A DNA stretch of 64,000 nt, from positions 62,001 through 126,000 of the forward strand of contig CAMBKF010000001.1 of the NCBI GenBank assembly GCA_945868085.1, written 5' to 3'. The stretch is from an uncultured Oscillibacter sp. GTDB lineage: Bacteria > Bacillota > Clostridia > Oscillospirales > Oscillospiraceae. Below the pieces are notes generated by a model. It did not search any database. It was not told the DNA's origin and was given only the letters and a program-made list of their open reading frames with translations. Below are positions 15,002 through 23,502 of the stretch, piece by piece. The translations under genes and the position numbers were made by a program. How positions within the stretch are numbered: the stretch's first letter is position 1; every line of letters starts with the position of its first letter.

Positions 15002-15736
15002 TCAGTCCTGCTGCCAGTTGTGCCACACGTTCTGCACATCCTCGTTGTCATCCAGCATGTCCAGCAGCTTTTCCATGTTCTTCACGTCGTCCTCGCCGGT
15101 CATGGTGACGTAGTTCTGGGGCACCATCTCCAGCTCGGCGCTCTCGAAGGTGTAGCCCTTCTGCTCCAGGGCGGCCACCACATCGTTGAAGGAATCGGGG
15201 TCGGTGGTGATCTCAAACACGGGGCCGTCGGCGGAGAAATCCTCTGCGCCGGAATCCAGCGCGTCCATCATCACGGTATCCTCGTCCAGCTCCTCATCCT
15301 CGTTGCTGATGACGATGACGCCCTTGCGGTCAAAGCTCCAGCTGACGCAGCCCTGGGCGCCCATGCCCTTGCCATACTTATCGAAGTAATGGCGAATTTC
15401 CGGGGCGGTGCGCTGGCGGTTGTCGGTAAGGGCCTCCACGATGACGGCCACGCCGCAGGGGCCATAGCCCTCGTAAGTAACGGACTCGTAGTTATCGGTA
15501 TTGCCGGCGCCCAGCGCCTTGTCGATGGTGCGCTTGATGTTGTCATTGGGCATATTGGCGGCCTTGGCCTTGGCAATAACGGTGGCCAGGCGGGAGTTAT
15601 TGGCGGGGTCGCCGCTGCCGCCCTGCTTCACCGCCACGATGATCTCCTTGGCGATCTTGGTAAAGGCGGCGCTGCGCTTGGCATCAGCCGCACCCTTGGT
15701 TTTTTGGATATTGTGCCACTTGGAATGTCCGGACAT
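15002..15736 (-). CDS. yebC: YebC/PmpR-family regulatory protein
   Basis: A 244-residue member of the YebC/TACO1 family. The N-terminus MSGHSKWHNIQKTKGAADAKR is nearly invariant, and PNDNIKRTIDKALGA, YEGYGPCGVAVIVEALTDNRQR and VSWSFDRKGVI follow. Members act as transcriptional regulators or help translation of proline-rich stretches; the exact role here is unknown. It lies 15 nt after nif3 on the same strand and ends at a terminator. Confidence 0.95.
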   Translation of the reverse strand: MSGHSKWHNIQKTKGAADAKRSAAFTKIAKEIIVAVKQGGSGDPANNSRLATVIAKAKAANMPNDNIKRTIDKALGAGNTDNYESVTYEGYGPCGVAVIVEALTDNRQRTAPEIRHYFDKYGKGMGAQGCVSWSFDRKGVIVISNEDEELDEDTVMMDALDSGAEDFSADGPVFEITTDPDSFNDVVAALEQKGYTFESAELEMVPQNYVTMTGEDDVKNMEKLLDMLDDNEDVQNVWHNWQQD

Positions 15737-15751
15737 AGTTTACTCTCTCCT

Positions 15752-16528
15752 TCAAATGCAGTATTGGATGACCTCGCTTTGATGCGAGATCGAAGTAGAA
15801 ACGGAAACTGCGGAAAATGCCGCCTGCAGCCGCCGGCACAGCTCCGGAACAATGACCTGCTCCGTGGGGAAATGCCCGGCGTCAATGAGGTTCAGCTCTT
15901 TTGTGTCCAGAAAATCGTGATAGCGAAGATCGGACGTGACAAAAGTATCGCAGCCCAATGCAATAGCCTGCGCAATATAGTCGCCGCAGGCGCCGCCGCC
16001 CACCGCCACGCGGTGCACGGGTCTGCCGCAGTCGGTATAGCGCAATCCATTGCATCCTAATGATTTTACCACAAACCGGGTGAACTCCACAAGGGGTATT
16101 TCGCATTTTAATGTGCCGACCCGGCCAATTTTTTCATCTGTCAGGTATTCTGTCTGCAAAAGGCCCAGCTTTTCCGCCAAAACGTCGTTGACGCCGCCCT
16201 CGGCCGCGTCCAGATTGGTGTGCATGCAGATGGCGGAAATGTGATTTTCCACCAGCCCCGTGAGGATGCGGCCCTGACGATCATCCGTACGCAGGGTCTG
16301 CACCGGGTGCCAGGTGCAGTTCATCACCGGGTGATGGGCCACAACGAGGTCGGCCCCCATCTGCACGGCTTCGTCCACCACGGACTCGGTAATGTCCAGG
16401 GCTGTGAGGATCTTTGTTACCGCCCGGTCCGGGCTGCCCACCAGCAGGCCCACATTGTCCCACTCGGCGGCCAGGTGGGCCGGGGCCCAATCATAAAGGA
16501 AATTCTCCACTTCGCGCACGGTGATCAT
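15752..16528 (-). CDS. Nif3-like dinuclear metal centre protein (DUF34)
   Basis: A 258-residue NIF3/DUF34 protein. Metal-binding histidines appear in VVAHHPVMNC and ICMHTNLD, with a C-terminal GGGACGDYIAQAIALGCD and GHFPTEQVIV. It starts with VREVENFLYDWAPAHLAAEWDN. The GTP cyclohydrolase name sometimes attached to the family is not established. It overlaps trmK by 4 nt; trmK-nif3 is a common Firmicute pair, although there it often follows sigA, whereas here sigA is 15 kb away. Confidence 0.93.
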   Translation of the reverse strand: MITVREVENFLYDWAPAHLAAEWDNVGLLVGSPDRAVTKILTALDITESVVDEAVQMGADLVVAHHPVMNCTWHPVQTLRTDDRQGRILTGLVENHISAICMHTNLDAAEGGVNDVLAEKLGLLQTEYLTDEKIGRVGTLKCEIPLVEFTRFVVKSLGCNGLRYTDCGRPVHRVAVGGGACGDYIAQAIALGCDTFVTSDLRYHDFLDTKELNLIDAGHFPTEQVIVPELCRRLQAAFSAVSVSTSISHQSEVIQYCI

Positions 16529-17220
16529 AGGTCCGCTCTCCTCTCCATCAGTATCTTTCTGATTTTACCCAGCTCCTCGGCCCGCTGCCGGTTTTCACTG
16601 CCGCTGCCCTTCAGCAGTCCTGCCTCCGCCTGGGACAGGCGGCGGATGCGCTGGTCCAGGTACTCCCCTGCCAGCGGATCCACTTCAATATCCACGCCGC
16701 CGTAGATCTCGCCCACAGAAAGGGGCGGCTGCTCTCCGCCGAAGACCGTGAAGACCGGGTATAAGTAGTCCTTGTCCCGCACCAGGCGCTCGGCGCTCTG
16801 GGCATAGCCGTTTTCGTTGAGCCAGCGGCGCAGGTCCTCCTGCTTGGTCATGGGCTGGAGCAGCAGGAGCGTGCTTCCTGCCTTGGTCCATGGGGCTTGG
16901 GATAGAATATGGACGATGGTCTCGCCGCCCATGCCGGCAATGACTACCGTATCCGCGTCCTCCGGGCCGATACCCCGGAGCCCGTCACAGCAGAGAAATC
17001 GCAGCCCATCCCCAACGCCATATTGCTGTGCCGTGCGCCGGGCGTGGTCCAAAGGCGCCTGGCCGATGTCGGCGGCGATGGCGGAAGCGATCCGGCCCTT
17101 TTGCAGCAGATATACCGGCAGGTAGCCGTGATCCGTTCCGATATCAGCCAGCCTGGCGTCCTGGGGCACCAGATCGGCCAAAAGCTGCAGCCGGGGCTGC
17201 AGATGCAACTGTTCCGTCAT
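16525..17220 (-). CDS. trmK: tRNA (adenine(22)-N1)-methyltransferase TrmK
   Basis: A 231-residue SAM-dependent methyltransferase modifying A22 of tRNA. The SAM-binding motif I is LADIGTDHGYLPVYLL (residues about 22-37), followed by IAADIGQAPLDHARR and DTVVIAGMGGETIVHIL. A C-terminal coiled-coil-like region carries RLSQAEAGLLKGSGSENRQRAEEL. It is the upstream partner of nif3, with a 4-nt overlap. Confidence 0.93.
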   Translation of the reverse strand: MTEQLHLQPRLQLLADLVPQDARLADIGTDHGYLPVYLLQKGRIASAIAADIGQAPLDHARRTAQQYGVGDGLRFLCCDGLRGIGPEDADTVVIAGMGGETIVHILSQAPWTKAGSTLLLLQPMTKQEDLRRWLNENGYAQSAERLVRDKDYLYPVFTVFGGEQPPLSVGEIYGGVDIEVDPLAGEYLDQRIRRLSQAEAGLLKGSGSENRQRAEELGKIRKILMERRADL

Positions 17221-17246
17221 TACTCGACCTCCTTCCAGGCAGGGAA

Positions 17247-17276
17247 AAGCGCATACGGACAGAGCCGTATGCGCTT
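17247..17276 (-). terminator. terminator after the DUF1858 gene
   Basis: A perfect 12-bp stem (17247-17258 with 17265-17276, loop ACAGAG) and a short T-run on the minus strand. It lies between the DUF1858 gene and trmK. Confidence 0.75.
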
Positions 17277-17289
17277 GCCGTTTCCGCTG

Positions 17290-17490
17290 TTACTTGTTGG
17301 CTTCCTCGTTCACAATGGCCAGCAGCTTTTCGCAGTCCACGCCGTGGACCATGCAGGCTTCCTCCACCGTCTCGCCGCGGGAAGAGGGGCAGCCCAGGCA
17401 ATGCATGCCGATGGACAGGAAGATAGGAGCCGTCTGGGGGGCGACGTCCAGAATATCACCGATGATGGTGTCTTTCGTGATTTCGATCAT
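17290..17490 (-). CDS. DUF1858 domain protein
   Basis: A 66-residue protein made up of one DUF1858 domain. It begins MIEITKDTIIGDILDVAPQT and contains the paired cysteines GMHCLGCPSSRGETVEEAC. Such domains occur alone or fused to hydroxylamine reductase-type redox proteins; the cysteines suggest metal, cluster or thiol chemistry, but no activity is known. The start ATG at 17490 follows ACGGAGGATC; the longer frame to 17607 runs through the promoter and was rejected. Monocistronic. Confidence 0.88.
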   Translation of the reverse strand: MIEITKDTIIGDILDVAPQTAPIFLSIGMHCLGCPSSRGETVEEACMVHGVDCEKLLAIVNEEANK

Positions 17491-17523
17491 ATTGAGATCC
17501 TCCGTTAGTTCGTTTATGGAGGT

Positions 17524-17552
17524 ATTATACCCCGTTTCTCTGCAATTTTCAA
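17524..17552 (-). promoter_or_regulatory. SigA promoter of the DUF1858 gene
   Basis: Leftward TTGAAA (17552-17547), 17-nt spacer, TATAAT (17529-17524), about 34 nt before the start codon. Confidence 0.8.
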
Positions 17553-17568
17553 CAGTATTTTTCAAGAA

Positions 17569-17599
17569 AAAACCGGCGCAGAATTTCTGCACCGGTTTT
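17569..17599 (-). terminator. terminator after sigH and the zinc-ribbon gene
   Basis: The stem AAAACCGGCGCAGA with TCTGCACCGGTTTT (one mismatch, loop ATT) with flanking T residues on the minus strand. Confidence 0.78.
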
Positions 17600-17618
17600 A
17601 TATCCATTCAGCAAAGAA

Positions 17619-17897
17619 TCAGCCGTTCTCTCTCATCTTGGCGAAGCAGTCGCTGCAGTAAACAGGACGATCGCTCTTGGGCTCGAAGGGCACCTTGGCC
17701 TCGCCGCCGCAGGCAGCACAGGTAGCGGTGAAATACTCCCGGGGACCGCGGGCAGCGTTCTTGCGGGCGTCACGGCAGGCCTTGCAGCGCTGGGGCTCAT
17801 TCTGGAAGCCGCGCTCAGCATAGAACTCCTGCTCACCGGCGGTGAAAACGAACTCCTTGCCGCATTCTTTGCAAACTAAAGTCTTATCTTCGTACAT
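17619..17897 (-). CDS. zinc-ribbon domain protein
   Basis: A 92-residue protein with several cysteine pairs: CKECG near residue 9, CKACRDARKNAARG near residue 38, CAACGGEAKVPF near residue 60, and CSDCFAKM near the end. It probably holds two zinc ribbons. Proteins of this type are widespread and uncharacterised in Clostridia. The ATG at 17897 is preceded by GAGAGGG; the extension to 18080 would run into sigH. It starts 34 nt after the sigH stop, so it probably shares the sigH transcript. Confidence 0.88.
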   Translation of the reverse strand: MYEDKTLVCKECGKEFVFTAGEQEFYAERGFQNEPQRCKACRDARKNAARGPREYFTATCAACGGEAKVPFEPKSDRPVYCSDCFAKMRENG

Positions 17898-17931
17898 GAT
17901 TTTACCCTCTCTTTTGAGAAATATATTGCGC

Positions 17932-18543
17932 TCAGCCATTGCTGATCTCGCCGGAAGAAATTTGTCGCCCAATTTTGCGACGGATACGCTGAACGGCATT
18001 GTCCACGGATTTATAGGGTTTGCCAACCGTGGCTGCGATCTCTCCGCAGCTGCAGCCGTCCAAATACAGGTCCAGCACACGGACCTCCAGATCAGAAAGC
18101 TGACTGCGTACCTGATTCAGCAGTGCCGCAGCCTTTTCCCGGTCAATAAGCAGATCCTCCGGATCGAGCTGACTGTACTGTGGCTGCGCATCAAGCAAAA
18201 ATGCATTCAGGGGTACGGATTCATTTAATGGGCTATGCTTACCCGCCCGGGACGCCCGGATCACCGAGCACAGGCGGCTGCGGATACATACCTCTGCAAA
18301 GGTCTGAAAGCTGGCCTCCCGATCCGGCCGGAACTCACGCATGGCCTTGATGAGGCCAAACATTCCCTCCTGCAGCAGATCCTCACTATCGCCCCCCGCC
18401 AAAAAGTAGGGGTGCGCACAGCAGCGGACCAGCTTACGGTACCGGTGGGCCAGGATATCGCCGGCCGCAGAGGTGCCGTTCTGCAGCGCCATGCAAAGCG
18501 CCTCGTCCGACATCTGCTCCAGCTCACTATACTGCGTCTGCAT
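17932..18543 (-). CDS. sigH: RNA polymerase sigma factor SigH (Spo0H)
   Basis: The transition-state sigma factor that starts sporulation. The ~203-residue product has region 2 with HPYFLAGGDSEDLLQEGMFGL and SFQTFAEVCIRSRL, and region 4 with LSDLEVRVLDLYLDGCSCGEIA and KSVDNAVQRIRRKIG, all characteristic of SigH rather than SigF/G/E. The first in-frame ATG (18555) lies only 6 nt past the -10 box, at or before the probable transcription start, so I use the ATG at 18543; 18513 is a further option. The leader would be very short either way. Confidence 0.92.
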   Translation of the reverse strand: MQTQYSELEQMSDEALCMALQNGTSAAGDILAHRYRKLVRCCAHPYFLAGGDSEDLLQEGMFGLIKAMREFRPDREASFQTFAEVCIRSRLCSVIRASRAGKHSPLNESVPLNAFLLDAQPQYSQLDPEDLLIDREKAAALLNQVRSQLSDLEVRVLDLYLDGCSCGEIAATVGKPYKSVDNAVQRIRRKIGRQISSGEISNG

Positions 18544-18560
18544 ATATCCGTCCATCCGTT

Positions 18561-18590
18561 ATTATACCTTTTCCATGAATTATTTGTCAA
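18561..18590 (-). promoter_or_regulatory. SigA promoter of sigH
   Basis: Leftward TTGACA (18590-18585), 18-nt spacer, TATAAT (18566-18561): perfect hexamers. The predicted start is near 18554. Confidence 0.85.
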
Positions 18591-18626
18591 GCAATCTGCA
18601 AAACTTTGTTAATACTATGCAAAATG

Positions 18627-19976
18627 TTACAGGGTTTTTATGAAATCAGCCAAAGTCTTGGCCACATTGTGAGCGGTTTCGACGGTTTTCGCCTCCACCA
18701 TGACCCGGATCAGCGCTTCCGTACCGGAGGGGCGGACCAAAATACGGCCTTCCCCGTTCAGGGCTTCCTCCTGCCTGCGCACCTGCTCCCACAGGCGGTC
18801 ATCGGCCATGATGCGCTCCTTGGCGCCGCCCACGGCGGAGACCGGCACATTGATCAGCTCCTGGGGATACTGGGCGCAGCAGGACACCAGCTCCGAGGCG
18901 GGAACGCCAGCTTCGCAGTAGGCCTGGATGAACTGCAGAGCCGTCAGCTCGCCGTCGCCGGTGGTGGCATACTCCCGGAAAATGGTGTGGCCCGACTGCT
19001 CGCCGCCGATCATATAGCCGCACTCGATCATCTTCTCCAGCACATGGCGGTCGCCCACATCGGTGCAGACCAGCAGGAAATCCCCCTTGCGGCAGAACTC
19101 GTGCAGGCCCAGGTTGGACATGACCGTGGCCACGATAGCGTTTCCGTTGAGGCTGCCCTTGCGCCGCATGGATTTTCCGCATACGGCCAGCACCTTGTCG
19201 CCGTCGATGATATGACCCTTTTCATCCACCAGCAGGCAGCGGTCAGCGTCGCCGTCAAAGGCGATGCCCAGGTCATACTTCCCTGCTACCACACTCTGGC
19301 ACAGGGTCTCCATATGGGTGGAGCCGCAGCCGTTATTGATATTGATGCCGTCGGGCTTATCGAAGATGAAGTCCGCGTGCAGCGGCAGTTTGCCGAACAG
19401 GCCCGGCGCCGTGGCCGAGGCCGCGCCGTTGGCGCAGTCCACCAGCACCCGCAGGCCCCGCATATCGCAGTCCACCGTGGAGAGCAGATGGTCGATGTAG
19501 TCGGACTTCATCTGCCGCATACCGTGCAGGCGCATGCCGATCTGATCGTGGGTCTTGACGGGCAGCGGCTCCTTGGAAAGGACGATGTCCTCCACCTTTT
19601 CCTCCATCTCGTCGGAGAGCTTATAGCCCTGCGCACCGAAAATCTTGATGCCGTTATGCTCATAGGGGTTGTGAGAGGCGGAAATGACGATGCCGGCGTC
19701 GGCCTCCTCCTGCACTGTAAGGAATGCCACCGCCGGGGTGGGGATGGTGCCGAAGGGCATGACGCTGCCGCCCATGGAGCAAATGCCGGCCATGAGCGCC
19801 GACTCCAGCATATCCGATGAAATGCGGGTGTCCTTGCCGATGGTGATGGTGGGGGCGCTGCCCTTCTGCTCCGTCAGTACAATGGTGATGGCCTGGCCTA
19901 CCCGGTAGGCCAGCTCTGCTGTCAAGGTCTCCCCGACTACGCCGCGGATACCGTCGGTTCCGAAAAGTTTACCCAT
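18627..19976 (-). CDS. glmM: phosphoglucosamine mutase
   Basis: Converts glucosamine 6-phosphate to glucosamine 1-phosphate for peptidoglycan precursors. The 449-residue product starts MGKLFGTDGIRGVVGE. It has the phosphoserine loop VISASHNPYEHNGIKIFG (near residue 100), the metal loop AFDGDADRCLLVDE, the sugar-binding GGEQSGH and the phosphate-binding RPSGTEALIRVM. ATG 19976 is 9 nt from GGAGGA; the TTG at 19982 is less likely. In many Firmicutes glmM follows cdaA-cdaR; here those genes are at 62-64 kb, so the trio is split. Confidence 0.96.
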   Translation of the reverse strand: MGKLFGTDGIRGVVGETLTAELAYRVGQAITIVLTEQKGSAPTITIGKDTRISSDMLESALMAGICSMGGSVMPFGTIPTPAVAFLTVQEEADAGIVISASHNPYEHNGIKIFGAQGYKLSDEMEEKVEDIVLSKEPLPVKTHDQIGMRLHGMRQMKSDYIDHLLSTVDCDMRGLRVLVDCANGAASATAPGLFGKLPLHADFIFDKPDGININNGCGSTHMETLCQSVVAGKYDLGIAFDGDADRCLLVDEKGHIIDGDKVLAVCGKSMRRKGSLNGNAIVATVMSNLGLHEFCRKGDFLLVCTDVGDRHVLEKMIECGYMIGGEQSGHTIFREYATTGDGELTALQFIQAYCEAGVPASELVSCCAQYPQELINVPVSAVGGAKERIMADDRLWEQVRRQEEALNGEGRILVRPSGTEALIRVMVEAKTVETAHNVAKTLADFIKTL

Positions 19977-19998
19977 TTTCAATCTTCCTCCGTTAAAT

Positions 19999-21039
19999 TT
20001 ACAGTGTCAGCTGTTCCTGCCCCAGATAGGCCAGGTGCAGATGGTCATATGCTTTTTTGGTGACGCAGCGGCCCCGGGGCGTCCGGGTCAGAAAGCCCAG
20101 CTGCATCAGGTACGGCTCGTATACATCCTCCAGGGTGACGGATTCTTCCCCAATGGTGGCTGCCAGGGTCTCCAGTCCCACCGGGCCGCCGCCGTAGTTC
20201 TCGATAATGGCCCGGAGCATCCGTCGGTCTACCGGGTCCAGGCCCAGGTGGTCGATCTCCAGGGCCTGCAGCGCCTGGTCCGCCACGGTATCGGTGATGG
20301 TGCCGTCCGCTTTTACTTCGGCAAAGTCCCGCACCCGCCGGAGCATCCGGTTGGCGATACGGGGCGTGCCCCGGGAGCGCCGGGCGATCTCCATCGCGCC
20401 GGAGGGCTCAATGGGCACATGCAGGATGCCGGCGCTGCGGGTAACGATCTGCGCCAGCTCCTGGGGCGTATACAGCTCCAGCCGCAGCGTCACGCCAAAG
20501 CGGTCCCGCAGGGGCGCGGAGAGCTGGCCGGCCCGGGTAGTGGCGCCGATGAGGGTGAAATGGGGCAGGTCCAGCCGGATGGAGTTGGCCGACGGCCCTT
20601 TGCCGATGATGATGTCGATGGCGTAATCCTCCATGGCGGGATAGAGGATCTCCTCCACGGAGCGGTTCAGCCGGTGGATCTCATCCACGAACAGGATGTC
20701 GTTTTCCTGCAGATTGGTCAGCAGCGCCGCCAGGTCGCCGGGCTTTTCGATAGCCGGGCCCGAGGTGATGCGGATATTCACGCCCATCTCCGCGGCGATG
20801 ATGCCCGCCAGGGTGGTCTTGCCCAGGCCCGGAGGGCCGTGGAGCAGCACATGGTCCAGCGACTCCGTGCGGCGGCGGGCGGCCTCAATAAAAATGGAGA
20901 GGTTTTCCTTTGCCTTGCTCTGGCCGATGTACTCCTTTAAGGTATGCGGGCGCAGGGAAAGCTCCCCGCTGTCCTCCGGCTGAAAGGTGGTGGACACCAG
21001 GGAGTCGTCAAATATATCGTTGCCGAAATCAATACTCAC
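19999..21039 (-). CDS. ruvB: Holliday junction helicase RuvB
   Basis: The AAA+ motor of the RuvAB branch-migration complex. In 346 residues there is Walker [10 protein letters not shown] (near residue 65), Walker [23 protein letters not shown], sensor [18 protein letters not shown], and a C-terminal winged helix with [15 protein letters not shown]. It is the third gene of the ruvCAB operon, 27 nt after ruvA. Confidence 0.97.
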   Translation of the reverse strand: MSIDFGNDIFDDSLVSTTFQPEDSGELSLRPHTLKEYIGQSKAKENLSIFIEAARRRTESLDHVLLHGPPGLGKTTLAGIIAAEMGVNIRITSGPAIEKPGDLAALLTNLQENDILFVDEIHRLNRSVEEILYPAMEDYAIDIIIGKGPSANSIRLDLPHFTLIGATTRAGQLSAPLRDRFGVTLRLELYTPQELAQIVTRSAGILHVPIEPSGAMEIARRSRGTPRIANRMLRRVRDFAEVKADGTITDTVADQALQALEIDHLGLDPVDRRMLRAIIENYGGGPVGLETLAATIGEESVTLEDVYEPYLMQLGFLTRTPRGRCVTKKAYDHLHLAYLGQEQLTL

Positions 21040-21066
21040 GCTTCATTCTCCTTTGGGTGCCGCGTC

Positions 21067-21660
21067 TCAGCGCACCATCTTTTTCAGGGCGATGCGGATC
21101 ATCTCCTCCACAGGCAGCGCCGTGTCCACGCCCTTGAGGGCGGCGGAGATCTCCTGGGACGAATATCCCAGCACCGCCAGGGCCGAGGCCGCCTCCTGGG
21201 TCCTTCCGCCGGCGGGGACCGGCGACAGGGCGCCGCCCCGGGCGTCAAAGCTCCCCTGCTCCTTGGCCAGCTTGTCCTTCAGCTCCAGGATGATGCGCTG
21301 GGCGATCTTCTTGCCGATGCCGGGGACGCCGGTAAGGGCCTTTTCGTCCCCCGTGACAATGCTCAGGGCCAGCTGATCCGGTGTGCCGGAGGAGAGGATC
21401 GCCAAGGCCGCCTTGGGCCCCACACCGGAGACGCCGATGAGCATTTTGAAGCTGCTCAGCTCCGCCTGGGAAGCAAAGCCATACAGGTCAAAGATCTCCT
21501 CCCGCACATGGAGATAAGTATAGAGCTTGGCTTTCTCCCCCTTTTTCAGCTGGGCCAGGGTATAGTTGGTGGTGGCGCAGGCATAGCCCACCCCGCCGCA
21601 GTCGATGACGGCCAGGTTGGGGCCAATTTCCGCCACGGTTCCGTTCACATAATAATACAT
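21067..21660 (-). CDS. ruvA: Holliday junction DNA-binding protein RuvA
   Basis: A 197-residue RuvA. The N-terminal OB fold reads YYYVNGTVAEIGPNLAVIDCGGVGY. Two helix-hairpin-helix motifs (LIGVSGVGPKAALAIL and LTGVPGIGKKIAQRIILEL) bind the junction, and the C-terminal domain III that contacts RuvB is present. It is the middle gene of ruvCAB. Confidence 0.97.
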   Translation of the reverse strand: MYYYVNGTVAEIGPNLAVIDCGGVGYACATTNYTLAQLKKGEKAKLYTYLHVREEIFDLYGFASQAELSSFKMLIGVSGVGPKAALAILSSGTPDQLALSIVTGDEKALTGVPGIGKKIAQRIILELKDKLAKEQGSFDARGGALSPVPAGGRTQEAASALAVLGYSSQEISAALKGVDTALPVEEMIRIALKKMVR

Positions 21661-21673
21661 GCAATTCTTCCTC

Positions 21674-22186
21674 TCACACAGTTTCCTTCACGCCGGGGGT
21701 TGCCCGCCGCAGGAGGCTGGTGGCGCTGCGGGCATGGCACAGAGCGATGGCCAGGGCATCGGCGGCATCATCCGGCCGGGGAACGGCCTTCAGCTTCAGC
21801 AGCCGTTTCGTCATGTCCATGACCTGCTTTTTATCCGCCAGGCCATAGCCCACCACAGCCTGCTTCACCTGCATGGGGGTGTATTCATAGATGGGCAATT
21901 GCTTTTTTTCCGCCGCACAGAGGATCACCCCCCGGGCGTGGGCCACGGCGATGCCGGTGGTAATATTCTTGGAGAAAAACAGCTCCTCGATGGACATTTC
22001 ATCGGGCTGAAAGGCTTCGATCAGCTCCTCCATATCCCGGCTGATCTGCAAAAGGCGGGCGGCCAGGGGCTGCCCGGCAGGGGTGGTGATGGCGCCATAC
22101 TGCAGCATCCGCAGGCTGCCGCGGTCAGACTCGATCAGCCCGAAGCCCACAATGGCGACGCCCGGATCAATGCCTAAAATTCGCAT
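21674..22186 (-). CDS. ruvC: Holliday junction resolvase RuvC
   Basis: A 170-residue RNase-H-fold endonuclease that cuts Holliday junctions. Catalytic acidic residues sit in MRILGIDPGVAIVGFG (D7), SIEELFFSKNITTGIAVAHARG and the C-terminal RPDDAADALAIALCHA. It is the first gene of ruvCAB, with its own SigA promoter upstream and 13 nt between it and ruvA. Confidence 0.97.
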   Translation of the reverse strand: MRILGIDPGVAIVGFGLIESDRGSLRMLQYGAITTPAGQPLAARLLQISRDMEELIEAFQPDEMSIEELFFSKNITTGIAVAHARGVILCAAEKKQLPIYEYTPMQVKQAVVGYGLADKKQVMDMTKRLLKLKAVPRPDDAADALAIALCHARSATSLLRRATPGVKETV

Positions 22187-22214
22187 AGCAAACCTCCACC
22201 AAATAACTTTTCAC

Positions 22215-22243
22215 ATTATAACAGAACCCCGGGAAAATAGCAA
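22215..22243 (-). promoter_or_regulatory. SigA promoter of ruvCAB
   Basis: Leftward TTGCTA (22243-22238), 17-nt spacer, TATAAT (22220-22215). Divergent from the promoter of the iron-sulfur protein/queH pair. Confidence 0.82.
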
Positions 22244-22269
22244 GTCCCCCGATCCCGGTGCAAAGCCGG

Positions 22270-22298
22270 TTGCCAAGTAGGGCGTAAAGTGGTATAAT
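22270..22298 (+). promoter_or_regulatory. SigA promoter of the iron-sulfur protein-queH operon
   Basis: TTGCCA (22270-22275), 17-nt spacer, TATAAT (22293-22298), about 26 nt before the chosen start codon. Confidence 0.85.
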
Positions 22299-22323
22299 AG
22301 CAAAAAAATTTGGAGGTATGGGC

Positions 22324-23502
22324 ATGATTTCTTCTGCATCGCCTCATCTCGCTCCCAGGGAGCATTGCACCGGCTGCAGCGCCTGCGCCAGCGGCTGCCC
22401 CCGGGGCGCCATAAAAATGGTGGCCGATAAGGAGGGGTTTTTATACCCTGAGGTCACGGATGCCTGTGTCCACTGCGGCCACTGCACGCACATCTGCCCC
22501 GCGCTGAAGCACCGGGAACAGCGGCCCGATCCCACGGTTTTTGCCGTGTGGAACGAGGATGACGAGATGCGCAGGCACTCCACCTCGGGCGGTGCCTTTG
22601 CGGCCATCGCCTCCTTCGTGCTGGAGTCCGGCGGCGTTGTTTTCGGCGCCGCTATGGACAGCGACATGCGTGTGGTCCACACGGCCATTCAGGCAAAGGA
22701 GGACCTGCCCCGGCTCATGGGTGCCAAGCTGGTCCAGAGCGACATGGGCGAATGTTTCCAGCAGGTGCGCTATTACCTGGATCGGGGCATGGATGTTTTC
22801 TTCACGGGCACACCCTGTCAAGTGGATGGGCTTTACAGATTTTTGGGCGAGTCGCCGGAACGGCTTCTCACCGCTGATGTTTTATGCGGCGGCGTTCCGT
22901 CACCGGGCGTGTGGAGCAAGATGGTGGACGCCATGCACTACATCAAGCAGCGCCGGGTGAAAACCGTGCAGTTCTGCAAAAAGGTCACAGGTTCGGACTC
23001 CCGCTTCGTGGTGGATTTTGAGGGCGGAGGCCAGTATGACGCGCCGCTGACAAAATCCGACTATGGCCGAGGCCTGTTCCGGGGCCTGTTTCTGCGGCCC
23101 GCCTGCTACCACTGCACCTATTGCAGTACGAACCGGGCAGCAGATCTGACATTGGGCACGTTCCGGGAGCTGCCGCCGGATTTCAGGCCGGACCAGCAAA
23201 AAAAAGGCATCTCCATGCTGCTCATTAACACGGTGAAGGGCGCGCACTTTTTTGACATGGTCCCGCTGCAGCGGGAGAAGCGCACACTGCAGGAGGCCGC
23301 AGAGAACAACCCGGCGCTTTCCCGCGCTCCGGCGTCGCCCAAGGAACGGGCCGCGTTTTTCGATGCCTATGTCAGCCAGCCCTTCCACAAGGTTTATCAG
23401 CGCTTTTTCTCCATATCCGATTGGTCCTACCGGGTGGCCAATGAAGGAAAGCTGCGCAATTTCATCCGCCGCATCAGACCCGGAAAGAAGGACGAAACAT
23501 GA
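22324..23502 (+). CDS. F420 hydrogenase/dehydrogenase beta-subunit-like 4Fe-4S protein
   Basis: A 392-residue iron-sulfur flavoprotein-like protein of the FrhB/FpoF family. The N-terminus has two ferredoxin motifs, CTGCSACASGCPRGAI and CVHCGHCTHICP. Then comes STSGGAFAAIASFVLESGGVVFGAAM, FFTGTPCQVDGLYRFLG and DVLCGGVPSPGVWSKM, typical of the family core, and a third cysteine group CYHCTYCSTNRAADLTLG. In Clostridia such proteins often belong to exopolysaccharide or redox loci; no F420 is expected here. ATG 22324 sits 6 nt after GGAGGT. It overlaps queH by 4 nt; a functional link to queuosine reduction (electron supply) is conceivable but unproven. Confidence 0.82.
   Translation: MISSASPHLAPREHCTGCSACASGCPRGAIKMVADKEGFLYPEVTDACVHCGHCTHICPALKHREQRPDPTVFAVWNEDDEMRRHSTSGGAFAAIASFVLESGGVVFGAAMDSDMRVVHTAIQAKEDLPRLMGAKLVQSDMGECFQQVRYYLDRGMDVFFTGTPCQVDGLYRFLGESPERLLTADVLCGGVPSPGVWSKMVDAMHYIKQRRVKTVQFCKKVTGSDSRFVVDFEGGGQYDAPLTKSDYGRGLFRGLFLRPACYHCTYCSTNRAADLTLGTFRELPPDFRPDQQKKGISMLLINTVKGAHFFDMVPLQREKRTLQEAAENNPALSRAPASPKERAAFFDAYVSQPFHKVYQRFFSISDWSYRVANEGKLRNFIRRIRPGKKDET

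Noticed and set aside
17947..18080. N-terminal extension of the zinc-ribbon protein into sigH
   Set aside because: The extension overlaps sigH codons and lacks a ribosome site, whereas ATG 17897 has one.
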